Shown in pieces: positions 33,804 to 42,500 of a stretch of 64,000 bases of DNA (positions are counted from its first letter, which is position 1; each line of letters begins with the position of its first letter). This stretch comes from an uncultured Bacteroidota bacterium (lineage in GTDB: Bacteria > Bacteroidota > Bacteroidia > Bacteroidales > P3), in contig CADAQX010000010.1 of assembly GCA_902790215.1 (NCBI GenBank), forward strand, positions 1 to 64,000, read 5' to 3'. The notes under the pieces are model-generated. The model made no database searches. It was given only the letters and a program-made list of their open reading frames with translations, and was not told the DNA's origin. The translations under genes and the position numbers were made by a program.

Positions 33804-36764
33804 ATGTCCTTCAACGAAATAAATGCAGTGGAGAACTTCGTCATTATGACGATGACGGGGGTCAATCTGAATGATATAGGGTCTGTACACGAGGGTTCTA
33901 CTCCTTACGGTGCGCAGTGGATATACACGCCTTCATCGGAGCTTCGTCGAGAGATCACCGAGGTGATGGTGGAGACGGAGGTGAAGAGTGCCCTTATCCG
34001 CCTCAACCCCGAGATAGCAGCGCAACCCGACCGCGCCGACGAGGTGATATACAAGCTGCGCTCTATCTTGTTGTCGGTCAACAGCACGGGTCTGGTGCGT
34101 GCCAACGAGGAGTTTGCCAAGTGGCTGCGTGGGGAGATGTCGATGCCTTTCGGCAAGAACTACGCCCACGTGCCAGTACGCCTAATTGACTTCGACTATA
34201 TTGCTAACAACAGCTTTTGGCTGGTCAACCAATTCAGCGTCCGCAACCGCGAGACCAAGCGCCCCGACGTGGTGATGTTCGTGAACGGCTTGCCGTTGGT
34301 GGTGGGCGAGACCAAGACACCGGTGCGTCCTGCCGTCTCGTGGCTCGATGCCGCCTCCGACATCCACGACGGCTACGAGAACAGCGTGCCGGAGCTCTTC
34401 GTACCCAACGTGCTCAGCTTCGCCACCGAAGGCAAGAACCTTTTCTATGGTGCCGTGCGTACACCGCTGGAATTCTGGGCAGCCTGGCGGCTGAACGAAG
34501 GAGCCGAGGAAGTCGAGTTGCCTGGATTGGAGGCCGTCGCCGCCGAACTGAAGCAACTGCTCGCCCCCAAGACGCTGCTCGATATACTCTATAACTTCAC
34601 CACCTACACCACCAACAAGAGCCGCCAGCGTACCAAGGTGGTATGCCGCTACCAGCAGTACGAAGGTGCCAATAAGATAGTGGAGCGTGTGGTAGAGAAC
34701 AAAATCAAGAAGGGTTTGATATGGCACTTCCAAGGCTCAGGCAAGTCGCTGCTGATGCTCTTCGCCGCCCAGAAGATGCGTCGTTTGCCGGCACTGAAAA
34801 ACCCCACGGTGATGATTGTAGTGGACCGCATCGACCTCGACTCGCAGACACAGAACGTCTTCAAGGAGGCTTCCAACGTGATGTCCACCGAGGACATAGA
34901 GACGCTGAACAGCTATCTGGAGAACGACTCGCGCTATATCATCATCACAACCATCTTCAAGTTTAAAGATGCCAAACCCAATATAAACCGCCGCGACAAT
35001 ATCATCGTGATGGTCGACGAGGCACACCGCACCCAGGAGGGCGACCTCGGGCAGCGTATGCGTGCCGCCCTTCCCAACGCTTTCTTCTTCGGATTGACAG
35101 GCACCCCCATCAACAAGTCGGAGCATAACACCTTCTGGACCTTCGGAGCCACCGAGGACAAGGGTGGATACATGAGCCGCTACTCGTTTGAGGATGCCCT
35201 GCGCGACGAGGCCATCCTGCCGCTGCATTTCGAGCCACGTCTGCTCGACATACATATTGACCGAGAAAAGGTGGATGAGGAATTTGAACGCATCACCAAC
35301 GAGTTGGATGAGGATGCCAAGATAACCCTCTCCAACAAAGCCGCCAAGATGCTGGAGTTCCTGAAGTCCCCCGACCGTATCACCACCATCTGCAAAGACA
35401 TCGCACAACACTATCGCGACAAGGTGGAGCCGCAAGGCTTCAAAGCGATGATTGTGACGCCCGACCGCGAAGCCTGCCACCTCTACAAGATGGAGTTGAA
35501 CAAATACTTCCCCGACTCGGCCTCGGCGGTGGTCATCTCCACTTCAGGCAAAGGAGATGACGAACTGAAACGGCTCTACAGCCTCACCAAAGACGATCAG
35601 GAGAAACTAATTGAGAAATTCAACAAGCCGGAGTCGGAACTGAAATTCTTGATAGTCACCGCCAAGCTGCTGACGGGTTTTGACTCACCCATCCTGCAGA
35701 CGATGTACCTCGACAAGGCACTGAAAGACCACACACTGCTGCAGGCCATCTGCCGCACCAACCGCAAGTTCCCCAACAAGACCTTTGGACGCATTGTAGA
35801 CTACTTCGGTGTGTTCGACGATGCCGCCAAAGCATTGGAGTTCGACGAAGAGGTAATGAGCAAGGTCATCACCAACCTCAACGCCCTTATCGAGGAGTTG
35901 CCAAAGGTAATGGAAGAGACGCTGGCGCATTTTGCAGGTGTGGACCGTACCATCGACGGCTTTGACGGTCTGCAGGCTGCTCAAAATGCCATCGACACCA
36001 ACGAGAAACGCGATGCCTTCGCTGCCGACTATCGACGGTTGGCTAATATCTGGGAGTCGCTCTCACCCGACCCGTCATTGGAGCCTTACCGCAGCGACTA
36101 CAAATGGCTGTCGAATGTCTATCAGTCGGTCAAGCCCTCCGGTCCCGAAGCCCTAGGCAAACTGATTTGGCTATCTATGGGTGCCCAAACCAAGCGTATT
36201 ATGTACGAGAACATCCACGTGGAAGGTATACATACCGATATGGAAGAGGTGGTGCTCGACGAAGCTATGGTGTCGGCACTGATGGACAAGAAAGACATGA
36301 AGGCCGCCAAGCGCATGGAACGTGAGTTGATTAAGCGTTTCAAGAAACATGCCGACAAACCTATCTTCATTGAGCTGAGTAAACGGTTGGAAGCATTGCG
36401 CGACAAGGCAGAACAAGGCTTGATAACAAGCATTGAGTTCATCAAGGAGCTGTGTCAGATAGCCCGCGAGACCTTGCAGGCAGAGAAGATGGAGGATAAT
36501 GCAGAGGTACGTAAGACAGGCAAGGAAGCACTTACCGAATTGTTTATGGAGCTTCGCACAGAGGACACACCTGCAGTGGTAGGACGTATAGTGACAGATA
36601 TCGACAGCATCGTGAAGATAGTGCGTTTCCCTGGCTGGCAAACTACAAATGCTGGTGAGCGCGAGGTCCAAAAGGCTTTGCGCAAAACTTTGTTGAAATA
36701 TAAACTGCATAAAGACGAGAACCTTTTCTCAAAAGCATATCTGTATATTCGTGAATATTACTAA
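33804..36764 (+). CDS. hsdR: Type I restriction endonuclease subunit R
   Basis: A 986-aa motor-nuclease. The N-terminal PD-(D/E)XK nuclease has D155 (RPDVVMF) and E169-x-K171 (GETK). SF2 translocase motifs are FQGSGKS (K314), VDEAHR (D405-H408), FFGLTGTPI, and LTGFDSP with ICRTNRKFPNK in the second RecA lobe. The C-terminal helical domain should bind the M2S core. It cuts unmodified foreign DNA after ATP-driven translocation. The gene returns to the GC-balanced composition of hsdM and follows herA by two bases, so the original operon appears to be hsdM-hsdM-rhuM-hsdS-hsdR with SIR2-HerA inserted. Confidence 0.95.
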   Translation: MSFNEINAVENFVIMTMTGVNLNDIGSVHEGSTPYGAQWIYTPSSELRREITEVMVETEVKSALIRLNPEIAAQPDRADEVIYKLRSILLSVNSTGLVRANEEFAKWLRGEMSMPFGKNYAHVPVRLIDFDYIANNSFWLVNQFSVRNRETKRPDVVMFVNGLPLVVGETKTPVRPAVSWLDAASDIHDGYENSVPELFVPNVLSFATEGKNLFYGAVRTPLEFWAAWRLNEGAEEVELPGLEAVAAELKQLLAPKTLLDILYNFTTYTTNKSRQRTKVVCRYQQYEGANKIVERVVENKIKKGLIWHFQGSGKSLLMLFAAQKMRRLPALKNPTVMIVVDRIDLDSQTQNVFKEASNVMSTEDIETLNSYLENDSRYIIITTIFKFKDAKPNINRRDNIIVMVDEAHRTQEGDLGQRMRAALPNAFFFGLTGTPINKSEHNTFWTFGATEDKGGYMSRYSFEDALRDEAILPLHFEPRLLDIHIDREKVDEEFERITNELDEDAKITLSNKAAKMLEFLKSPDRITTICKDIAQHYRDKVEPQGFKAMIVTPDREACHLYKMELNKYFPDSASAVVISTSGKGDDELKRLYSLTKDDQEKLIEKFNKPESELKFLIVTAKLLTGFDSPILQTMYLDKALKDHTLLQAICRTNRKFPNKTFGRIVDYFGVFDDAAKALEFDEEVMSKVITNLNALIEELPKVMEETLAHFAGVDRTIDGFDGLQAAQNAIDTNEKRDAFAADYRRLANIWESLSPDPSLEPYRSDYKWLSNVYQSVKPSGPEALGKLIWLSMGAQTKRIMYENIHVEGIHTDMEEVVLDEAMVSALMDKKDMKAAKRMERELIKRFKKHADKPIFIELSKRLEALRDKAEQGLITSIEFIKELCQIARETLQAEKMEDNAEVRKTGKEALTELFMELRTEDTPAVVGRIVTDIDSIVKIVRFPGWQTTNAGEREVQKALRKTLLKYKLHKDENLFSKAYLYIREYY

Positions 36765-36793
36765 TATAACAATAACAAATAAACAATAATATT

Positions 36794-37963
36794 ATGACCC
36801 ACTACGAAAAACAATCAAGCAAAGAGTTGCGCGCCGGCATGGGCGAAGGCCTTGTTGAGGCTGGCCGCAAGAACGAGAATGTCGTCGCCCTGAGCGCCGA
36901 CGTGAAAGGCAGCCAGTGCGGCATCGCCGAAGCCAATATGGTCGGTATTGCCGCCGGTCTGAGCCTGTGCGGCAAGGTGCCTTTCATCGGGGGCTTTGCC
37001 GAGTTCGTCACTGGCCGCGTCTATGACCAGATACGCCAAGTGCTGTGCTACAGCAACAAGAACGTGAAGATTTGCGGCTCGCACGCCGGCATCTCCCTCG
37101 GCGAGGACGGTGCTACACACCAGACCATGGAGGACATCGCCCTGATGAAGGTGCTGCCTAACATGACCGTGCTGGTGCCCGCCGACTTCAACCAGGCCAA
37201 GGCCGCCACGCTGGCCGCCGCCGAGCACGTCGGCCCCGTCTATCTGCGCCTCGGCCGCAGCAAGATGCCCTGTTTCCTGCCCGAAGGCGAGAAGTTTGAA
37301 ATCGGCAAGGCCCAGCTGCTGAGTGAGGGCACGGACGTGACCCTCTTCGCCTGCGGCCACCTTGTGTGGGAAGCCCTGCAGGCTGCCGAGATGCTGGAGA
37401 AAGTCGGCATCAGCTGCGAAGTCATCAATATCCACACCATCAAGCCGCTTGACGTGGAGGCCATCGTGGCCAGCGCCAAGAAGACCGGTGCCGTTGTCAC
37501 CTGCGAGGAGCACCTCTTCAACGGCGGCCTCGGCGACAGCGTGGCCCAGACCCTCGCTCTCCACTGCCCCACCCCAATGGAGTACGTGGCCGTGGATGAC
37601 AAGTTCGGCGAGAGCGGCACCCCTGACGAGATGCTAACCAACTATCACCTCCGCGCCGCCGACATCATGGCCAAAGTCTATGCCGTCCTGCAGCGCAAGC
37701 CCGGCGCCCCCAAGCAGCGCTACTGCCAGAGCTGCGGTATGCCGCTCAGCGACGAGGTCACGAGCGACAATCCCGACTACTGCAAGTACTGCTTCGCCGA
37801 TGGCCACTTCACGCAGGACTGCACCATGGAGCAGATGATAGACTTCTGTGTCCAGTTTGTCGACCAGTTTAACCAGAATACCGGCCAGCACCTCACCGCC
37901 GATGAATACCGCGAGCAGCTCCGCCAGTACTTCCCGCAGCTCAAACGCTGGCGCAAAGAATAG
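36794..37963 (+). CDS. Transketolase C-terminal subunit fused to a zinc-ribbon domain
   Basis: A 389-aa protein. Residues 1-305 are the pyrimidine-binding and C-terminal domains of split transketolase (SADVKGSQCGIAEANMVGIAAGLSL, VKICGSHAGISLGEDGATHQTMEDIALMKVLPNMTV, KTGAVVTCEEHLFNGGLGDSVAQTL). From 309 on, an 81-residue tail carries two CxxC pairs (C311/C314 and C330/C333) and the helix-rich ending TGQHLTADEYREQLRQYFPQL. This is a putative zinc-ribbon domain usually found as a separate small protein. It completes the enzyme whose N-half is at 16224-17075. Its 5' 40 codons are repeated at 25460 and its last 70 codons at 38901, so both ends bound insertions. Confidence 0.9.
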   Translation: MTHYEKQSSKELRAGMGEGLVEAGRKNENVVALSADVKGSQCGIAEANMVGIAAGLSLCGKVPFIGGFAEFVTGRVYDQIRQVLCYSNKNVKICGSHAGISLGEDGATHQTMEDIALMKVLPNMTVLVPADFNQAKAATLAAAEHVGPVYLRLGRSKMPCFLPEGEKFEIGKAQLLSEGTDVTLFACGHLVWEALQAAEMLEKVGISCEVINIHTIKPLDVEAIVASAKKTGAVVTCEEHLFNGGLGDSVAQTLALHCPTPMEYVAVDDKFGESGTPDEMLTNYHLRAADIMAKVYAVLQRKPGAPKQRYCQSCGMPLSDEVTSDNPDYCKYCFADGHFTQDCTMEQMIDFCVQFVDQFNQNTGQHLTADEYREQLRQYFPQLKRWRKE

Positions 37964-37966
37964 CCT

Positions 37967-38890
37967 ATGAAGAACAGTTTGGCAGGATCCCCCTGGCTCT
38001 TCTCTGACGGGCTTGCGGCGGTGTTGATAAAGAACAAATGGGGATACATCGACCGGCAAGGACATGTCGCCATCGCGCCGCAGTACACCGCGGCATCCGG
38101 CTTCTCTGAGGGGCTGGCGGCCGTCGAGGTCAACAACAAGTACGGCTTCATCGACCGCTACGGCAAGATGGTGATCAAGCCGAAGTACGACTTCGCCCTT
38201 GCCTTCACCGAGGGAGTGGCGGCATGCTCTATCGGTGGCGGCTATCACATCATAGACAGAAATGGCAAGGTTCTCGCCGAACTCGGCGAGGACTGTACCG
38301 ACGTGGAGAACTTCTCCTGCGGGTTGGCGGCCGCTGAATTCATCGTCGGAGATGGCGATTGGCGATACGGGGCTATCGACAAGACCGGTAAGATGGTGAT
38401 AAAGCCAAAGTTCAGCTTTGCCTACACCTTTGAGGAAGACCTTATGCCTGTCGTCGTCAACGACGGAGACAAGTGCGGGTTTGTCAACAAGGAAGGCAAA
38501 TGTGTCATAGCACCCGAATTCGACGAGACCGAGTCCTTCTCCGAAGGACTGGCACCAGCGATGAAGGACGGCAAGTGGCGCTTCATCGACCACGAAGGCC
38601 ACGACGTGGTGATGCTCGGCGAGAGATTCGACCATGTCGACACCCTCATTGAAGGACGCTCCATCGTCAAGATTGGCGACAAAAGCGGTGCCATCGACAA
38701 GGCAGGCAACCTCATTATCGATGTTCGTTTCGACAATCTGCACTCCTTCTCCGAAGGTCTTGCCTACGCCCGTATCGGCGACACGCACGGCTTCATCAAC
38801 CCCTCCGGAATCTTCGAGATACAGAAGCCCGTGACCAAGGCAACCCTAATTGACAAACTGATGAAACGGGGCAACTGGCTTCGTTGGTAG
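37967..38890 (+). CDS. WG-repeat protein
   Basis: A 307-aa protein of seven to eight WG (TrpGly) beta-repeats. The units are LFSDGLAAVLIKNKWGYIDRQGHVAI, FSEGLAAVEVNNKYGFIDRYGKMVI, FTEGVAACSIGGGYHIIDRNGKV, a YGAIDKTGKMVI unit, KCGFVNKEGKCVI, FSEGLAPAMKDGKWRFIDHEGHDVV, then SGAIDKAGNLII and FSEGLAYARIGDTHGFINPSG. There is no signal peptide, so it seems cytoplasmic. WG-repeat proteins are thought to mediate protein binding; no enzymatic role is known. The gene starts three bases after the transketolase stop and lies exactly between two copies of that gene's 210-bp 3' end. Confidence 0.82.
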   Translation: MKNSLAGSPWLFSDGLAAVLIKNKWGYIDRQGHVAIAPQYTAASGFSEGLAAVEVNNKYGFIDRYGKMVIKPKYDFALAFTEGVAACSIGGGYHIIDRNGKVLAELGEDCTDVENFSCGLAAAEFIVGDGDWRYGAIDKTGKMVIKPKFSFAYTFEEDLMPVVVNDGDKCGFVNKEGKCVIAPEFDETESFSEGLAPAMKDGKWRFIDHEGHDVVMLGERFDHVDTLIEGRSIVKIGDKSGAIDKAGNLIIDVRFDNLHSFSEGLAYARIGDTHGFINPSGIFEIQKPVTKATLIDKLMKRGNWLRW

Positions 38891-38900
38891 AGCACGAGAA

Positions 38901-39110
38901 GAGGTCACGAGCGACAATCCCGACTACTGCAAGTACTGCTTCGACAACGGCAAGTTCACACAGGACTGCACCATGGAGCAGATGATAGACTTCTGCGTCC
39001 AGTTCGTGGATGAGTTCAACAAGAACACCGGCCAACACCTCACTGCCGACGAGTACCGCGAGCAGCTCCGCCAGTACTTCCCGCAGCTCAAGCGCTGGCG
39101 CAAAGAATAG
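38901..39110 (+). pseudogene. Duplicated zinc-ribbon 3' end of the transketolase C-half gene
   Basis: The 210 bases from GAGGTC to the TAG stop match 37754-37963 base for base in length, with scattered substitutions. The encoded peptide is EVTSDNPDYCKYCFDNGKFT through KRWRKE. It has no start codon or upstream part and only one of the two CxxC pairs. It forms the right arm of a direct repeat enclosing the WG-repeat gene. Substitutions are mostly conservative (for example VDQFNQ to VDEFNK), so it may descend from a working paralogue rather than being a fresh copy. Confidence 0.85.
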
Positions 39111-39127
39111 CCAACAGGCACTGTTGA

Positions 39128-39152
39128 GGTCCCGCGCCTACAGCGCGGGACC
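39128..39152 (+). terminator. Strong hairpin downstream of the transketolase C/WG locus
   Basis: A perfect 10-bp GC-rich stem GGTCCCGCGC-ctaca-GCGCGGGACC, 17 bases after the duplicated stop. Only TTAG follows, so the T-run is weak. The remaining spacer to 39571 contains a short repeat shared with 670-686, several GTCACTT repeats (39350-39410), paired GTTGATATG units (39463-39480), and no gene. Confidence 0.6.
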
Positions 39153-39571
39153 TTAGCCCCCACGGCAACACGACATAGTTTAATCCTTCATGCAAATATA
39201 CTCGCGAGACAGGGCTGCAGACAAGATGCCAGAAGAAATGCGGATATGGCATAAACAGACCTGAAAAAGCGAGAAAGAAAATAAAAGTCGGCCTAATGAC
39301 CGATTTGGGTTAAACGATGTTATTCTTATTGCACACCTTTGGAGGTGACTTATAGCAGTCTCCACATGTGAAGAAAAAAAGTCACTTCCCATGTCACTTT
39401 TTGTGAAGAAAGTGGCTCTAATGGGGGTGAGACAACAATCTTGAATGTGTCAATTCGTTATCCGTTGATATGTTGATATGTTTTGCGAAAATCGTACCAA
39501 CGTATCAACGTTGGAGCCAAGGCAATTTTTATAATAATATTTCGTTATATAATCAACAAACACTAAAATCC

Positions 39572-42500
39572 ATGAAGAAAAAACATGCATTAATTGCAGC
39601 CATCCTGCTGTTTGCAGTGTCTTCGACTTGGGCCGACACGCTGGATGTGTGTCTGCCATGGACCCATGCACATCGTTATGTTCCCATCAACACCGCATAT
39701 GCTGACTGGGGCTTCGAGAATGAGTTCATCTACCCTGCCTCACGTGTGAACGAGATGGCTGGCGGAACGATTACGCAGATTACCTTCTATGCCATGAGCG
39801 ACTCACTGGATTTTCCCGAAACCTTTCAGCTACGCATGGAGGAGGTAGCCGACACTGCGACTCAGCCACTTGCGTGGGTCCGCACCAGTGCTGTGCGGCA
39901 CGTATGGACAGGTTCGGTCGCCATACGCGATAGTTTATGGACCATCACCCTCGACACGGCTTTCCCCTACATGGGTGGCAACCTGCTGCTCTCGTTCCGC
40001 GGATTGGGGCAGGATGGAGGCTTTATGACCTACGATAACATTTTCTGCGTATGCTCGACAGGATACCATTCCGTCACCTGCCGCAATGCCAACGCGCAGC
40101 ATGTAATCAACAGTTGGTTGGCCAATTCACCACAGGTCTTGCCGTCGGCGACATTCGTCTACACCCCCGGCGACTGCCGCCGCCCGATGGCAGTCACCGC
40201 CGACAGTGTGGGGCCACATTCTGCCCTACTGAGTTGGGACAGTGTAAGCGGTGCCATGGGGTATGAGTGGGAGCTATATGCCGATAGTCTATTGGTGGAC
40301 AGCGGACTCACCACTGCCTCGACGGTAACACTCACCTCGCTCACTACTGCCACCGACTACACATTTCGCGTGCGGACGGTTTGCGATTCGGCTGCCACCA
40401 GTTCCTATGCCAGCAGGTCGTTTACCACCCCGTGCGATGTGATTAGGCCATACGACCTTCCATTTGTTGAGGACTTCGAGAATTGCCCCACCATGGAGAA
40501 TTTCCACGGCATACGTTGCTGGACTTTCCTTGCCTATAGCCGTGAGAACTGGCTGCGCGTGGAGCGTTCGTCAGGCAACAATATTTTCAGTTTTTTCCCA
40601 CAAGATAATAGTACCCCGCAGTTTGCCGTCCTGCCGCAGATGCAGGGAATACCCAGCCTGACCCTTAGCTTCAGGATGCACAACAACAATAGGCCAGGCA
40701 GCTTGCAGGTGGGCGTGATGACCGACCCAACCGACACGCTGACGTTCACGACTGTGGCAGTCTTCGATACGGTACTGACAGCGAATGCATGGCAGAATGT
40801 AGTGGTCAGTTTCGCCAACTATACCGGCACCACCGGGCATATAGCGTTCCGCGCCGGTATGCCTTCGTCGGTTACTATGAGCTGGATAGAAATTGACGAC
40901 ATTGTGGTTAACGTAACCCCCACATGTAGCCAGATGCAAGGCATTGAGGTCGTCAACGTAACCTCCTCATCTGCTGATATTGTCGTCAATGATACCGATT
41001 CATTCGGAGCCACTTATATTGTCACCCTCACAGGAGGAGGAGCCAATCGGACAGTAACACAGTCGGGTAGCGGCACAATATCCTTTGCTGGCCTTGCACC
41101 CACGACCGACTACACTGCCAGCGTCAGGAAACTGTGTGCCGACAGTACCGCTCATCTGCCCATCTCAGTCGTATTCCGTACTTCCTGCGCCCCGATGCCG
41201 CTGCCCTGGAGCGAGTCGTTTGAGGACTGTGGCCTGGATATCCCCGAATGTTGGAAGGCAATAAACCGGCAGTCAAACAGCCTCTCCATCGCCACAGCCG
41301 TCGGTTATGGTTCGGGGAGTCGCTCACTCACATGCTATAGCTCGCATATACCAGAGCTGCTGGTGGTATTGCCTGAATTCAGCATGCCACTCGACAGCCT
41401 GCTGCTCGGCCTCGAAGTGTCGCGCTACACCCATGGCAGCGACTCGGCCACAGGTGTGGAGGTGGGCATCCTCGTCGATACCGCCAACGCGTCCTCTTTC
41501 GTGCCGACGGCCACCTGCATTCCCTCCAGTTTCTGGACTTGGCAGCACTACAATGTCACTTTCCCCAGCCATACTTCGGGAAGGATTGCCTTGCGGTTCC
41601 TTCTCGTCTCGGACGTTTCTGAAACAGCACACACATTCGTCGACAACATCACCGTTGAGGCATTGTCCGACTCGTATGTCGACACCTGCGTCCAACCCGA
41701 CAACATCTGGGTGACCGACATCCGTGGTGACAGAGCCACACTGCATATCGTCTCACCGATGGCCGTGCCACACTACATGGTGTATGTCGATAACGACAGT
41801 GTGGAGGTGTTCAGCAGCGTCTGCACCCTCACCGGCCTTGTCAACGACAGCCTGTACACCGTGGCTGTCAGCTCCATCTGTGCCGACAGCAGCCGCACAG
41901 CCCGCACCCAGGTGCAGTTCCGCACCGACCTGTGCGCCCCGATGCCGCTACCTTGGAGCGAAGACTTCGACACCGTGAACACCTCTGGCAGCAACAGCGT
42001 GCAACTGACCGATGCTCTGCCTTGCTGGAAACATTGCGGTAGAGGTACAAGCACTGTCGAAAATGAGTATGGCACGACCAATAGCCGACTCAAATTGGAA
42101 CTCGGCTCCTACAACCGCAACAACGTCGTGGTGCTTCCCGACCTGCAAGGCGATTTAAGCGACATAGAAATGAGTTTTAACAGCATCCCCAGCTACCCTT
42201 ATAATTCCACCGACCATATTCTGCAGGTGGGTTACACGCTGACGCCCGACGACACCGCCAGTTTCCGTCCGCTATTTTCCTTCAATGCAGCCGACTATGT
42301 GGTCAGCTACAATGTTGTGCCGCGCACCGAGACAGTCTCCTTCAACGGTGCGCCTGCCGACAGCCGCATAGCCCTGCGCATCCCCATGGGCGACATCGCC
42401 TTCCAATGGTACATCGACGATATTGAGGTGCATACCGTGCAGCAATGTCCGCGTCCGCAGTCGGTAGCAGCACGACGTATCGGTGCCGACACGGCCGAAT

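Noticed and set aside
25663-36764. BREX- or DISARM-like system because of several methyltransferase and helicase genes
   Set aside because: There is no PglZ, BrxC/L, DrmA/B or PLD gene. HsdM/S/R signatures are complete, and the extra pair is SIR2-HerA.
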